From the NCBI GenBank assembly GCA_037957365.1, contig JARHVA010000638.1, positions 3,425,001-3,489,000 of the forward strand: a DNA stretch of 64,000 nucleotides, in the 5' to 3' direction. Position numbers and translations under genes: made by a program. The DNA comes from Torreya grandis. Its lineage: Eukaryota; Streptophyta; Pinopsida; Cupressales; Taxaceae. Positions 1 through 12,489 of the stretch are shown one piece after another. Position 1 is the first letter of the stretch, and every line of letters starts with the position of its first letter. The notes under the pieces are model-generated. The model made no database searches. It had not been told where the DNA came from and was given only the letters and a program-made list of their open reading frames with translations.

Positions 1-78
1 CTAAACATGCCTTGTAGACCATAACCAAGGCATTAATTAACATCGTGGACCTTAAAAATTATATTATTATTATTATCA

Positions 79-371
79 TGAATGGTTATTATGTTTTAAA
101 GATAGCCTTGCTGTTCATAAAGAATTCTTTGGGTTAGATCAGCATTAAAATAAGGATGCATGGTTTACGCGCTAAATGTGTTTTTATAGAGTTCTTTCTC
201 TGTTTACGTGCTAAATGTGTTAGCATGGTTTACGGGACAACCGCCTTACTTGACTAATCCCATGTTTTATCTGGACTTGATTTGTCTACTTCGATTGACT
301 GCCACACAGGATTACATCTTAAGCTTATCTTGTTCTAATGGAGTGAAAATTGTCCTAAAATATTCGTAACA
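79..371 (+). promoter_or_regulatory. 5' flank of UGT copy 1, shared by the three paralogues
   Basis: This flank aligns by eye with the sequences upstream of UGT copy 2 (about 54570-54875) and copy 3 (about 60610-60700 and 61576-61793). Shared blocks include TAGCCTTGCTGTTCATAAA, GACTAATCC, TTTTATCTGGAC, TTAAGCTTATCTTGTT and AAAATTGTCCT just before the start. Inside it a block of the form GGTTTACGCGCTAAATGTGT occurs at about 162 and again, slightly changed, at 202, with a partial third copy at about 226. I see no strong TATA box at the usual distance, so the transcription start is not placed. The conservation may only reflect recent duplication. Confidence 0.5.
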
Positions 372-1788
372 ATGGAACTGTCTTTCTTCACTGCTTGCAA
401 TGGCAGCAGCAGCTCTAAGCAATTACACATCCTAATGTTTCCAGGGCTTGCTCACGGCCATATTTCTGCACATGCAGAGTTATCCAAAAGGATAACAGGT
501 CAAGAGGTTCAAGTCTCCATCCTTACCACTCCCCTAAATATTCCTAGAATCAAGCCTAGGCTTGCCAGTCATGAAAGAATCCAACTGTTGACATTGCCAT
601 TGCCTGCTGTAGAAGGGTTACCCAAGGGCATAGAGTGCACATCTGACACTCCACCCCATCTGTGGGGTCATCTAGTGCGGGCCGTGCAGCTGTTAGAGAA
701 GCCATTTGAAAGGCTATTGCACAGCATAGAGCCACATGATTGCATAGTCTTTGACGTATTTCAACACTGGATCCCCACAGTAGCAGCTAAATTTGGCATA
801 CCTACAGTGTTTTTTCTTAACTTTGGTGCAACGTATTGCAGCTACGAGATGTCGCGCCACAGAGCCAAATACCAAGAAAACATTACTGCAGAGGATTTAA
901 CCAAACCACGTCCAGGTTACCCTTCCCCTGCTATTTTGCAGCAGCTTTTTGAAGTGGGTGTTTCTCTAAATATGTTCATGTTAGGGATGATAGTACTAAT
1001 GGCATGACAGGCATAGACCAGACAATGGCTTGTATAGAGGGTTGTAATGCTATAGCCATAAATTCATACAATGAATTGGAAGGGAAGTTTATAGAGTATT
1101 TTGAGAGGATAACTGCAAAGCCTATTCTTTTTGTAGGTCCTCTGCTCCTGTCAATGCAAGGAGGACATTCAGAAGCAGAGTCTGATTGCTTGGAATGGCT
1201 AGAAAAGCAGCAGCGTGGCTCAGTTGTTTATGTGTCCTTCGGAGTGAATGTTTCTTACCAGAGCAACAGATCCAAGAGGTGGCTCTGGGTTTAGAGGCTG
1301 CCCAACACCCATTTATTTTAGTGGTGTGTTTGCAAAATAATATGCCTTTTGTTTTTCCAGAGGGATTTGAAAGGCGAATTGAAAAGAGAGGATTCGTAAT
1401 AAATGGATGGACGCCTCAGAAGGAGATTCTCTGCCAATCTTCGACTTGGGCATTTGTAACGCACTGTGGGTGGAATTCTGTGATGGAAGGAATGAGCAAT
1501 GGATTGCCTTTGATTGCTCTGCCAGTGCAGTATGATCAGGGGTTGAATGCGAGATTGATTGTTGAGGAATTGAAGGTGGGTGTGGAGATAGAAAGGGAGA
1601 ATGACGGTTTCGCAAAAAGTGAGGAGATTTGCAAAGCAGTGAGAAGAATAATGGTGGATGAGGAGGGCAAAAAGATTAAAAAGGCGGCGTGGGAGATGGG
1701 GAATGTGTTCAGGACATGTATAAATAATGGATCTCAAAAGTCTTGCATTGATAAATTCGTTGAACACTTGACTAGATTGGTCGTTTGA
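372..1788 (+). pseudogene. UDP-glycosyltransferase copy 1 (group A, UGT79/91/94-like), two frameshifts
   Basis: Full-length intronless family 1 glycosyltransferase, equivalent to about 472 residues. In this family the N-terminal half binds the acceptor and the C-terminal half binds the UDP-sugar; group A members often add a sugar to an existing glycoside, in the cytosol. The start is the ATG at 372, followed by the first beta strand (KQLHILMFP) and the catalytic His of AHGH (residue 30). The probable catalytic Asp lies in CIVFDVF. Compared with copy 2, one base is missing near 975 and one near 1241 (GGG became GG in the VSFGSE codons), so the reading runs through three frames. The PSPG donor-binding box (WTPQ...HCGWNS...YDQ) is present but position 14, Gly in copy 2, is Trp. 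The stop is TGA at 1786. Both deletions are single bases, so an assembly error should be excluded, but the PSPG change also suggests a dead gene. Confidence 0.85.
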
Positions 1789-2034
1789 TAAGAAAATAAG
1801 GAGGGCGAACAGTCTTTTGATTTTGTAAACTGGGATGTATGTTTATACAATTTGTTTCTTAGTTAAGGTTGAAATTCGTAAACTGGGATGGATGGATTTT
1901 GTAAACTAGGATGGATGAATTCGTTGAACACCTGGCTAGATTAGTCTTTTGATAAGAAAATAAGGAGGTCGAACAGGTCTGGGAAATTGTAAAGTGGTAT
2001 GTATGTTTACTGTTTGTTTCTTAGCTGAAGTTTA
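1749..2034 (+). repeat. Tandem duplication of the UGT copy 1 3' end and 3' flank (period about 164 bp)
   Basis: The last codons and 3' flank of UGT copy 1 (ATTCGTTGAACAC, TTTTGATAAGAAAATAAGG, GTATGTTTA, TTTGTTTCTTAG) occur at about 1749-1865 and again at about 1913-2025. The second unit keeps the FVEHLxRL codons and the double stop. Copies 2 and 3 do not show this. A shorter repeat of GTAAACTGGGATG and variants lies between the units. The copia element inserted a few bases beyond the second unit. Confidence 0.75.
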
Positions 2035-2693
2035 TGTTGGAATCTTACAGATACAATTGATTAATTTTGTGTAAGCAACTAAACACGGAATTAAACCAGA
2101 ATAATAAGTAACTAGAAATCAGAATCAGCAAAGAATAAGAGATACAAGAAACAATGAAAACTTGTATTAAACTCTTCCAGAAGGAAATACAATTGAAGAA
2201 ATCTCTCTTTATTCCACACCTCTCAGATGTACAGATCTCTTTCCCTCAGAGTTCTCTTTCACAATTACAAACACAATTAAGCTACTTGAATTGATTCACC
2301 ATTTTTCTCATACACAAGCTATGAAGATCTATCCCTATTATATAGAATTAGGGATCATGAGCTATGCATTCTCCACCGTTAGATACACCTCTTAATCAAA
2401 TGTTCAAATCAGTCCTGACAAAAATAGAAATGCGGACTCAACACTAATAGTTAAACTTATCATGCAAACAATCTGTTCATCCACGAAAATAGACTTCTGG
2501 AATGCACAGGTGACCGACGTCGGTCCCTGTCTGTCTGCATATGACCGACGTCGACCGATCCATAACCGACGTTGGCAGCCTCCAGTCGATCTCTGACTGA
2601 TGTCAGTCGATCCTGACCGATGATGGCGACTGTGTAGTCCAACAACATCTGCATTTGCTCATTTGGTGTAGCTTTTAGCTCCACAACTCAACA
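2035..2693 (-). repeat. Copia 3' LTR (left copy)
   Basis: Begins TGTTGGAATCTTACAG and ends CACAACTCAACA on the plus strand, and aligns over its whole length with 6952-7611. Positions 2505-2640 hold a cluster of CCGACGTCGG-type motifs (see findings). The short minus-strand frame here is only LTR sequence. Confidence 0.95.
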
Positions 2694-2706
2694 ATCTCCC
2701 ACTTGG
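2694..2706 (-). other. Copia polypurine tract
   Basis: Read on the minus strand the bases next to the 3' LTR are CTCCAAGTGGGAGAT, the purine-rich form usual in plant copia elements for priming plus-strand DNA synthesis. Confidence 0.8.
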
Positions 2707-2779
2707 AGATAAACAGGTGCACCTGTACCTGTACAGCAACATCCTCTAGCTTGTTTCTCCATCTTCAAGCTCAATCTTG

Positions 2780-5700
2780 AAGACCAACAAAAGTTAAATG
2801 AAGATTCAACTTCTCTTTTGTTACCGGCTTTGTTAACAAAAGTTACATATCAGTAGGGTTCTTATCTGTATGGATCTTTTCCAGCTTCAACTCACCATCC
2901 TCCAATACATGTCTAATGAAGTGGTACCTAAGTTGTATATGTTTGGTTCTTGAATGAAACGCTGAATTCTTTGCCAAATGAATTGCATTTTGACTAGCAC
3001 TATACAATCTGCAACTCTCTTGCTCCTTTTCCAACTCTTCCATGAACCATGTCATCCATATCATTTCCTTGCTAGCCTCTATGACTGCAATGTATTCTGC
3101 CTCTGTAGTAGACAAGACAACAACCTTCTGCAACTTTGAAATCCAGCTAACTGTCATTCCACCAACAGTAAACACATATCCTGTGGTGCTTCTCCTGCCA
3201 TCCAAGTCACCTGCCATATCCGAATCTACATACCCATGTAGAGAAGTGTTTGACCCTCCATAGCATAGATGCCTACTGCTGGTCCCTCTCAGATATTTGA
3301 GAATCCACTGAACTGCTTTCCAGTGTTTCTTTCCTAGATTGGCCATAAACTTGCTGACAACTCCCACTGCTTGGGCAATATCAGGTCTAGTACATACCAT
3401 TGCATACATCAATCTCCCAACTGCAGAAGCATATGGAACTCTACTCATGTACTCCACCTCATCATGTGATTTAGGATACTGTTCTTTGCTCAACTTGAAG
3501 TGTCCAGCCATAGGTGTGCTTACTGGTTTTGCATCTTGCATATTGAACCTCTCCAACACCTTGTCCACATAATCCTCTTGAGACAAAATCAAACTGTGAT
3601 TTTTTCTGTCTCTCTTAATACTCATGCCAAAGATTTTCTTTGCTGCTCCTAAATCTTTCATGGCAAATGTGTGAGCTATTTTTACCTTAAGCTCAGAAAT
3701 ATCTTGCATGTGTGAACCTTCAACAAGCATATCATCTACATACAGTAGCAGGATAATATATCTACTACCATTATCCAATCTTTTAAAATAAACACAATGG
3801 TCAGATTGACATCTACTTAAGCTATGCTCTGTCATAAACTTGTCAAACCTCAAATACCATTGTCTTGGAGCTTGTTTAAGACCATATAAGCTTTTCTTCA
3901 ATCTCCACACAAGCTTCTCCTTACTTTTGACCTCAAAACCTTCCGGCTGATCCATATATATTTCTTCATCCAAATCTCCATGAAGAAACACTATCTTAAC
4001 ATCAACCTGCTCAAGATGCAAATCCTCAATAACAACTAAAGACAATACAGTCTGAATAGAAGTCATTTTTACTACAGGAGAATTTTTTTACCAAAATCAA
4101 TACCTAATTTCTGTGCAAATCCCTTTACTACCAACCTGGCCTTATGTCTCATTTGTCCATTCTCACCTTCCTTTAACCTGTAAACCCATTTATTTTTCAG
4201 TGCTTTCTTTTTGGTTGGCAACTCAACCAAATCCCACGTTTGGTTCTCTTTGAAGGAATCAATTTCCTCATTCATGCCAAGCTCCCACTGTTTCTGAGAT
4301 TCTACCTGCATTGCCTCATCAAAACTTTCTGGTTCTCCACCATCAGTGAGCAACAAGTAGAATAATGAAGAGGAATAACGAATTGGAGGTTTACTTACCC
4401 TTTCTGACCTCCTCATGGGCATTTGAGACTCATTCATTGCTTGTTATCCGCCCAAATTCTTTGTCAGTGATCGATCTCGATCAACTCTCTGTCTGTACCT
4501 GATCGACATCGATTTGACCAGACTGACGTCAGTTTCTGTCTGACCGGCGTCGGTTACTATCTAACCGACGTCGATTCCTGTATGACTAACGTCAGTTCTT
4601 GCCTGAGCGATGTTGATGTCTGTGTTTTCTTGTGTGTGATTATTCTTTTCCGCGAGCTCATTTTGGATCATCACCTCGTCCAAATCAACATTGTCCTACT
4701 CAAAATTATTCAACTTCTTGAGCTGATCACTGTACATCACCTTCTCATTGAAAACAACATTATGGCTTCTAATAATTTTGTTAGTTTCTAGATTCTACAA
4801 CCGAAATCCAAAATCTCCAGAGCCATAACCAATAAAAGTGCACCGCATAGATTTAGCATCCAACTTCTTTCTATTTTCTTTATCAACGTGCACAAAAGCT
4901 TCAGAACCAAAAACTCTAAAAAATGAAAGATCTACCTTTTTACCTATCCAAGCCTCTTCTGGAATTCCACCATCCAGAGCAGTAGAAGGTCTTCTGTTAA
5001 TCAGGTAAACTACAGTATCTACAGCTTCTGCCCAAAATTGTAAGAGCAAACTAGCATGTAACCTCATACTCTGTGCACGCTCCAATATTGTTCTATTCAT
5101 CGTTTCAGCAACTCCATTTTGCTGAGGTGTCCTTGAAATTGTCCTTTTCCTACGTATTCTACTCATAGAATAGTAACTGTTAAACTTATAGTTGCAGTAC
5201 TCACCACCATTGTCAGATCTAAGGCACTTCAATTTCAAACCTGTTTCATTCTCAACCAAAGCTTTCCATTTCTTAAATGTGTCAAAAACATCAGATTTCT
5301 TTTTTATGCAATAAACCCATACCTTTCTTGTACCATCATCAATGAAAGTAACATAATACTGTGATCCTCCAATAAAAGCTACTTGAGCTGGTCCCCACAC
5401 GTCTGTGTGAACAAGCTCCAACTTGTGCTTCTTCTTTGTTGACCCAGTTTTGAGAAATCTCACTCTCTTCTATTTTCTAAAAATACAATGCTCACAGAAA
5501 TCTAGATCTATGCTTTTCAAATTTGAAAGCTTACCTTTTGACTTAAGAACAGTCATTCCCTTCTCACTCATGTGACCAAGCCTATAGTGCCACAACTTTG
5601 CATCTACATCTGAAGTAGATAAAATAGAAGGAGAATAATCAGTAATACAATTACATAGATAGAGAGTACCTACTCTCTTACCTCTGGCTAATACAAGTGC

Positions 5701-6846
5701 ACCATTGGAAACTTTTCAAGATTCAGCTGTGAGAGTTACTGTGCAACCCTCATCCCTCAATTTTCTTACAGAAATCAGATTCCTCTTCAAGATGGGTATA
5801 TGCATGACATCCTTCAACACCCATGTGCTGCCATTCTGCAATTTCAGTTGCACTTTTCCTTTGCCAACAATTTTACAAGGCTCATCATCCCCTAAATAAA
5901 CTATTCCAAAATCTCCATGGACATAATCATTGAAAAATTCTCTATTTGGGGTTGCATGGAAAGAGGCACCGGAATCTAAAACCCAAGATTCTATTTTATT
6001 ATCCAAAGAAAATATAAGAGCATCTTGTGCAACAATATCTGCAACTTTTGCTTCTTCTTTACCTTCATGCCGATTTTCTTCTTTAACCTTCAACCAACAA
6101 TCTTTCTTTGCATGCCCTATCTTTCCACAATTCCAGTGGGTTATTTTTCTTCCATTTCTGGATTTAGATCTACTTCTCATCTTTGACTTAGACCTTGATC
6201 TCCCTTGCTTGCCCTTCTCTTTTTGCCTTCTCCTACTTTCAATACTTAAAGCATTACCTGATGTTTCCCCTGTGCTTTTCTTGCAAGTTTCTTCATTCAA
6301 GATTACACTAACAACATCATCAACTTTCAAGATATTTGTAGCAGATGCAGTATTACTAACTGCCATTACCAAACTATGCCAACTTTTAGGTAAAGAGCAT
6401 AAAATTAAGAGAGCCTTAATTTCATCATCAAAAATTATTTTGACTAAATTTAATTGATTTACTATTGCATGGAAATCATTAAGATGACTAGATACAGATC
6501 CACCTTCCTGCATTTACAAATTAAATAATTGCTTCATAAAATATACCTTATTTGACGCTGAGGGCTTTTCATATAAATTTGTCAAAGTATCCATTAACTC
6601 TACCGTTGTCTTTGCCTGTGATAAGTTAGAAATCACAGAAGATGCCAGGCTCAACCTTATAGATCCCAGAGCCTTTCTATCAAGAACATTCCATTCTTCA
6701 TCTTGCATATCTGTGGGCTTGCTTGAAACCCCACCCAACGGTAAGTACAGATCTTTTTGATAAAGATAATCTTCTATCTGCATCCTCTATAATTGATAAT
6801 TCTTGCCGTTAAACTTATCCATTCTTAGTTTACTTTCTTCTGCCAT
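2780..6846 (-). pseudogene. Copia gag-pol polyprotein, broken
   Basis: The frame starts at an ATG at 6846-6844 (MAEESKLRMDKFNG) and runs on the minus strand. Gag spans about 6846-5990 and ends with a degenerate zinc knuckle (HWNCGKIGHAKKDC) whose first Cys is His. The protease motif DSGA lies near 5960, the HHCC zinc region (WHYRLGH...CEHC) near 5600-5480, and the integrase core (HTDVWG, RSDNGGEY, NGVAE) at 5410-5080. RT (FLHGDLDEEIYMDQPEGF, YVDDM) spans about 4200-3650 and RNase H (DSDMAGD, STTEAEY) about 3240-2880. One frame is kept from gag through integrase but is stopped at about 6790, 6515, 5715, 5468 and 4795, mostly where Trp is expected. A frameshift lies in a T7 run near 4083-4089 and another disturbance near 2843. 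It is inactive as it stands. Confidence 0.93.
4455..4620 (-). repeat. GACGTC-type palindrome array in the integrase-RT linker of copia
   Basis: Eight or so variants of a 12-bp palindrome (GACGTCAGT, CCGGCGTCGG, CCGACGTCG, AACGTCAG) recur about every 20-25 bp, with CTGTCT-like spacers. Read in the gag-pol frame they give repeats such as TDVSHTGIDVG, so the array sits in the variable hydrophilic linker between integrase and RT. The same motif family is in both LTRs of this element and in the gag-only element at 20.9-29.5 kb. Confidence 0.75.
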
Positions 6847-6933
6847 TGCTTTACTCCCACTCAATCAGAAACCCCTATGAGTGACCTGTAATCAACACAC
6901 ACTAACCCGATCTGATACAACCTGTTAGTGAAC

Positions 6934-6950
6934 CCAAGCTCTGATACTAC
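6934..6950 (-). other. Copia primer-binding site (initiator Met tRNA type)
   Basis: On the minus strand the bases just inside the 5' LTR read TAGTATCAGAGCTTGGG, one base off the start of the common initiator tRNA-Met site TGGTATCAGAGC. It lies one base inside the LTR edge. Confidence 0.85.
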
Positions 6951-6951
6951 T

Positions 6952-7611
6952 TATTAGGATCTTACAGATACAATTGATTACTTTTGTGTAAGCAACTAAA
7001 CATGAAATTAAACCAGAATAATAAGTAACTAGAAATCAGAATCATCAAAGAATAAGAGATACAAGAAACAATGAAAACTTGTATTAAACTCTTCCAGAAG
7101 GAAATACAATTGAAGAAATCTCTCTTTCTTCCACACCTCTCAGATGTACAGATCTCTTTCCCTCAAGAGTTCTCTTTCACAATTACAAACACAATTCAAC
7201 TACTTGAATTGATTCACCCTTTTTCTCATACACAAGCTATGAAGATCTATCCCTATTATCTAGAATTAGGGATCATGAGCTATGCATTCTCCACCGTTAG
7301 ATACACCTCTTAATCAAATGTTCAAATCAGTCCTGCCAAAAATAGAAATGTGGACTCAACACTAACAATTAAACTTATCATGCAAACAATTTGTTCATCC
7401 ATGAAAATAGACTTCTGGAACGCACAGGTGACCGACGTCGGTCCCTGTCTGTCTGCATATGACCGACGTCGACCGATCCATAACCGACGTCGGCAGCCTC
7501 CAGTCGATCCCTGACTGATGTCGGTCGATCCTGACGGATGACGGCGACTGTGTAGTCCAGCAACCTCTGCATTTGCTCATTTGGTGTAGCTTTTAGCTGC
7601 ACAACTCAACA
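6952..7611 (-). repeat. Copia 5' LTR (right copy)
   Basis: Full-length partner of 2035-2693. Its outer end keeps CAACA, while its inner end reads TATTAGG instead of TGTTGG. It carries the same palindrome cluster (7430-7560), less decayed at several CpG sites than in the left copy. Confidence 0.95.
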
Positions 7612-10600
7612 GTTTAACGCCTACGTTATTAAAACTCACTAGAGAATGGAAATCCCAATATTTAGGATTACAGTAAAGTTTGTGTTACTTTTGTTACCTT
7701 GCAGAAAAATAAATTGCAGGGTAGGGAATTGCACCCTGCGTGTGCATCATTCCATCTTTAAACCAAAACATTTTGAAGCATGTTTTTGGTGAAATTTTAT
7801 TACAAAGAGTTATAGCCACTCTGTATCAAAGCGTTGACAACATCACAATGGCATTTTATTATTTTCATATCACGGTTCTGCATTTGTCCTCCTTTGAAAA
7901 TCGATCTTTTCTCTTTCTTTTTTTTTTTTGAAAATTGGAATTTTTGCTTTGTGTTTCAGATTTGGAGTGGAGAACCAAACCAACAATTAATATGTATAAA
8001 AAAAAAAAATTGATGTAAAAAAATATTTTTATTATTAATTTTGTAATTTTTATTTAATTCTGCTATCTTTTTATTATATTATTTTAATTTATTTTCATAG
8101 TTTGAAAATATTTTTGCTTTACATATCATATTTACAGTTTTAAATTTGAACTTTTTCATATTTATATATAAATTTCATATATTTTTTTTTAATAATTAAT
8201 AATATATAATTTTTTTATAATATAATTTATTTATAATTAATTTAATGATTTTTCTAAATAATTATTTATTATTTTAATAATTGTTATATTTATTTTAATT
8301 ATTTAAAATTGATATTAATAATTTATTATTATTTAAATTTATTTATACAAATATCAACAATTTAATTTTTTTTTAACTATCGATACATGCATTTTTCATA
8401 GTTTTCAAATATGAGATAGAATTCCATAAATAAGTGGAATACTTTTTTAATACTCTAGTCCAACTGATGTCCACGAAAGTACTTGTCTTCCCGCCAAATC
8501 TAGAAAGAGCAAAAATATGCTAATGACAAAATTAACTTAATAGTAACAATTCTCTTAAATAAACTAAAAGATTTTATTTGGTGGTATAAAGCAATATTGA
8601 TGGCCCATACATTTCCGTCTATGACGAGAGGACAAAACCATCACGGAGGGGTAAACAAATATATCCTATCAATTAGAGAGATGTTTTATGTTTTGTGCCT
8701 TCGTTAAATTTTAATAATCATACTTTGTAGTTTGAGTTTCGATATTAACTATAAGTAGTCAAATTTAATTATATACATTCTTACGAATCCAGATATATTT
8801 AAAATGCATCACCAAAACCACAATGAATGAGGATTTATTATTAAGAGGGGAATATTATGTTAATTAAATTTTAAAGTTGTTTGAATTGAAACTAGATGGT
8901 GCATAAATAAGTTTGAAAAAAAAGAAAAAAACAAAACATGAATGCAAATGGTATTTAATGTAATGGTAAACAATTCCACTCAAGAAATATTAGGGTCATG
9001 CATATCATTGATATTAAATTATCTTGTTTCAAGGATAGATGTATTTTAAGGATAGATGTATTGTTAGAAATGGATGTTTTATGATGTATGTTATATAAAT
9101 GAAATATTTAATGACTTTCTAAGTGAAAGATACATATTGAGAAAATATGTTGTAAAAATTTGTAATAAGTTGAAGAATATAAAAGTTAAATAAAATAATC
9201 AAAACTCTATGAAGTACAACCTTCAATATGAAAAAGACAAACAAATTTGATTTTGTTCCACAAATTCTGATGAGAATGGAGAAACCTGATTCATTATTTG
9301 GATTTAGACAAAATGGATAGTTGATATGAAGATCAAATATTAACAAAATAATGTTATTGAAAATAAATTCACTTTGAACACCAAAAAATATGCTCTAATT
9401 TCAATTCATATTGAATAATGCTTGATGTACTTTTATTAATTCAATTCACAAAGTTATTTTGCATGTGAATCAGTATAAACTCAACATTTTGGTCGTGTTT
9501 GATGATGAAGAGAATGGTGTACTATTTAAATGGGTATGAAATTAAAAAAATGAAATACAAATATGGTTAAAAAGATATCTGATTAAGGAGGACAAGATCG
9601 ACATGATTAGAATGTGGATTCATTATCACTAGTGAATTTACAACTGAGGTGAAAGTGAATGTAGATGTATTTCTATATTACCACTATATCATCTTTTGTT
9701 AATCTTGGGTAGGTATATTGATCATGGGTCTCATATTATATCAAAATGTTTTAGAATTTGCAAAACTACTTTACATTTGCCACATACACAAAACAATGCT
9801 TAAAAATGTAATGAGATATACATTTAACAAAAATATTTTACAGAAAAAAATTATAATATATTAGAAATTACATATATTATTCATGGACTTGAAAGAGTCA
9901 AGAATTTTATTCTCTATTTTTACATAGAGTTTATCATGAAGAGGCATTTCTACAGTGCCTAACAATATATTAGATAAATAATACCAAGCTTGTTAATTTT
10001 TCCTTGTCTCTTATTATATTACCTATATATTTTCATGTTATTGTTGGTATTAGAATTTATAATTTATTTTCTAACTTAAATGTTTATACTTTTTAATTAC
10101 ATTTTTATTGTAAAAATGTTGGATAAAAAATATTGTTACTTTGAGCACTCTAATCAAGACATAAATGTTGACATTTAGTCAAACTATTTCTTTTTGAAGA
10201 GTAGTTTTTTAAAGATCACATGAATAGTCCATTTCTTTTTGAAGGGTAGTGTTTTAGTGATTACATGAATAAATGTGGTCATATGATGGATTAGTTAATT
10301 ATTGTGCTACTAATGAGAGTTGAGTTATATTATAATAAACATAATTATTTGAAACAACTAAGATTATAGAAGAATTATAGAAAGAAGAAGAGTTATTCTG
10401 AATCTTTGAAGAAGTATAAACAAATTATATATTCACATTATCTTAGACATAAGAACATAGTTGATAATTGTTTAGTAAGAATTTAAAGAAATAAGTTATT
10501 AAGATAGTTTGTCTGTAAATTTGGTCCTCAATTTTAAATGTGTGAATAAATGTGAGCTTTACAAATAAATGAATTCAAATATATTTTTACAGTAAGTTTA

Positions 10601-10848
10601 ATATTTTTTCTAGGTTGTAAGGCAATGAAAATGGAGAAGATGTTATTTTAAAAATAAATCGGGTCCCCAATCATATTGGTGATATAATTTGTGTAAATTC
10701 AAATAATGAAAATGAATGTGAAATGGTTCTTCCTACTAATGTCATAGAGAGTGATAATCCTAGAAAACATGCTATGGACAAATTAGTTGATTAGATGAAA
10801 CAAATAATTGAACATCCAATAAAAACTTATAATAATAATCTAAAACTT
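7612..10848. other. AT-rich spacer, no gene seen
   Basis: No frame with recognisable protein similarity. Positions 7716-7739 form a small inverted repeat (GCAGGGT, 10-nt gap, ACCCTGC). From about 7990 to 8400 the sequence is almost pure A/T. I could not assign the remainder to a known element. Confidence 0.6.
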
Positions 10849-11313
10849 ATAACCTTAATATCCAACAATATATGAAAGATTGTGAAAAAAACCCAAAATA
10901 AATTTTAAATTCATTCTTAAACCAAGTAATGTATGAAATATCTGAAATAATTCCTTAATTTTCTTAATCTTATGAAAAAATATAGATACACAGATAATAA
11001 CAAAAATGTAACAATAGTAGACAACCTATTTCCTTCAAATTTGTAGAAAGTAGTCATTGGTCCAAGAAATGAGTATCTTTATAACCTTAATATCCAACAA
11101 TATATGAAAGATTGTGAAAAAAACCCAAAATAAATTTTGAATTCATTCTTAAACCAAGTAATGTATGGAATATCTGAAATAATTCCTTAGTTTTCTTAAT
11201 CTTATGAAAAAATGTAGATACACAGATAATAACAAAAATGTAATAATAATAGACAACTTATTTCCTTCAAATTTGTAGAAAGTAGTCATTGGTCCAAAAA
11301 AACGAATATCTTT
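10849..11313. repeat. Tandem duplication, two units of 232 bp
   Basis: Unit 1 (10849-11080) and unit 2 (11081-about 11313) start at ATAACCTTAATATCC and end at GGTCCAAGAAATGAGTATC and its slightly changed partner. They differ at only a few scattered positions, so the duplication is fairly young for this AT-rich spacer. Confidence 0.9.
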
Positions 11314-12489
11314 GTTGGATGCCCTGGTGATATAAATAAATACAATTTTTTCATTGGAATCTATTAAAGGTGGAATAAGAGTGATACATAAAATAGAACC
11401 CGTCACTAGTTAATATTTTCATTTGACCATTCTCTTGGGATACTTAATGATTAGGGTAAACATTTTCATTTCATGATTATATTTTGTGCATTATGTTGTT
11501 TCTAATGTGTTCCTAAAATAATTACAAAGTATACATATGTTGGAGACTCGGGACAAACATCAAAATTTGACACCTTATCATGAACAACCAAACATGCAAT
11601 ACGCTAAGATTTACAAAACTCTAGAAACTAGAGAAGCTACAACAGACTTATAGTTTCATGTGATAATTTAACTTATGCGATGGAACTATTTCGTCAAGTT
11701 CATACATTCAAAAGTCCATTTTTTTAAATGTTCGATGCTATATTCTTACATGTTTTTATGTTATCATCTTAACAATGGATTTAATTTTGATATTATATTC
11801 TAACATGGTTCTCTCATCCAAGGAAACAGTGAATTTGTAGTTTTCAACTTGCCATTTTGCTTATGAAAAGTGACCACTTCATCAAATTCATGTGTGTAAA
11901 ATTTCATATAATGAATTTATAAAATTAAAAAAAAAAACATATGAATTTCAAGTTTGGGATGCCCAAAGAATTATTTGTTGAGCTCGATGTAAAAGTAATA
12001 TTTTTAGATATTTATGAGAGTAATTTATACAACCAACAAATTTAATTAGTAGGTTACTTCTTTCAAATATTTTTATTAATACTATTGAGAGAGATTAATA
12101 TAAAATTTAAATTAATTAAATGTGTATACACACACACATAATTAGAGGAATGAATTAGAACTGATAAAAGGAATATATTTATTATTAAGATGTTTTATAA
12201 TATTATATATTATATAAAAAATAATAATAATATACAAAATTTTCTTCAATAAAAAAAATATATGAAATTTACATAGCAAAGCAGTCGATTGATAATCAAA
12301 ACCCTCTCAAGAATAAATTTTGATATTTACTTATATAGATGCTTAAATTATATAACATCATAGGACCTTATCAAAATCTCTCTCCATATATGTTAATCAT
12401 GCCTAGAATTCAAAGAGTAAAGGATGCATGGCATAAATCAATGAACCAAAGTCTCTCACACCTCTTAACTGTGAGGGTATATGAAACTA
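11314..12489. other. AT-rich spacer, no gene seen
   Basis: No recognisable coding sequence, RNA gene or element boundary. Short A/T runs and a small ACACAC stretch near 12128 are the only visible structure. Confidence 0.5.

Larger units (their letters stand above)
2035..7611 (-). mobile_element. Complete but decayed Ty1/copia LTR retrotransposon
   Basis: Two LTRs of about 660 bp (2035-2693 and 6952-7611) enclose a gag-pol region read on the minus strand. A 5-bp target duplication GTTTA flanks it at 2030-2034 and 7612-7616. LTR ends are TGTTG...CAACA, with a few changes in the right copy. The primer-binding site and polypurine tract are in place, and the domain order protease-integrase-RT-RNase H is that of copia elements. 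A by-eye count gives about 27 substitutions between the LTRs (about 4%) plus one indel, so the insertion is not recent. Several in-frame stops and at least one frameshift make it non-autonomous now. It sits about 245 bp after the UGT copy 1 stop codon. Confidence 0.95.

Noticed and set aside
1313..1767. Minus-strand frames of 100 and 149 residues over UGT copy 1 (and their partners over copy 2)
   Set aside because: Mirror frames of the UGT codons, present wherever the gene is; no independent similarity or start context.
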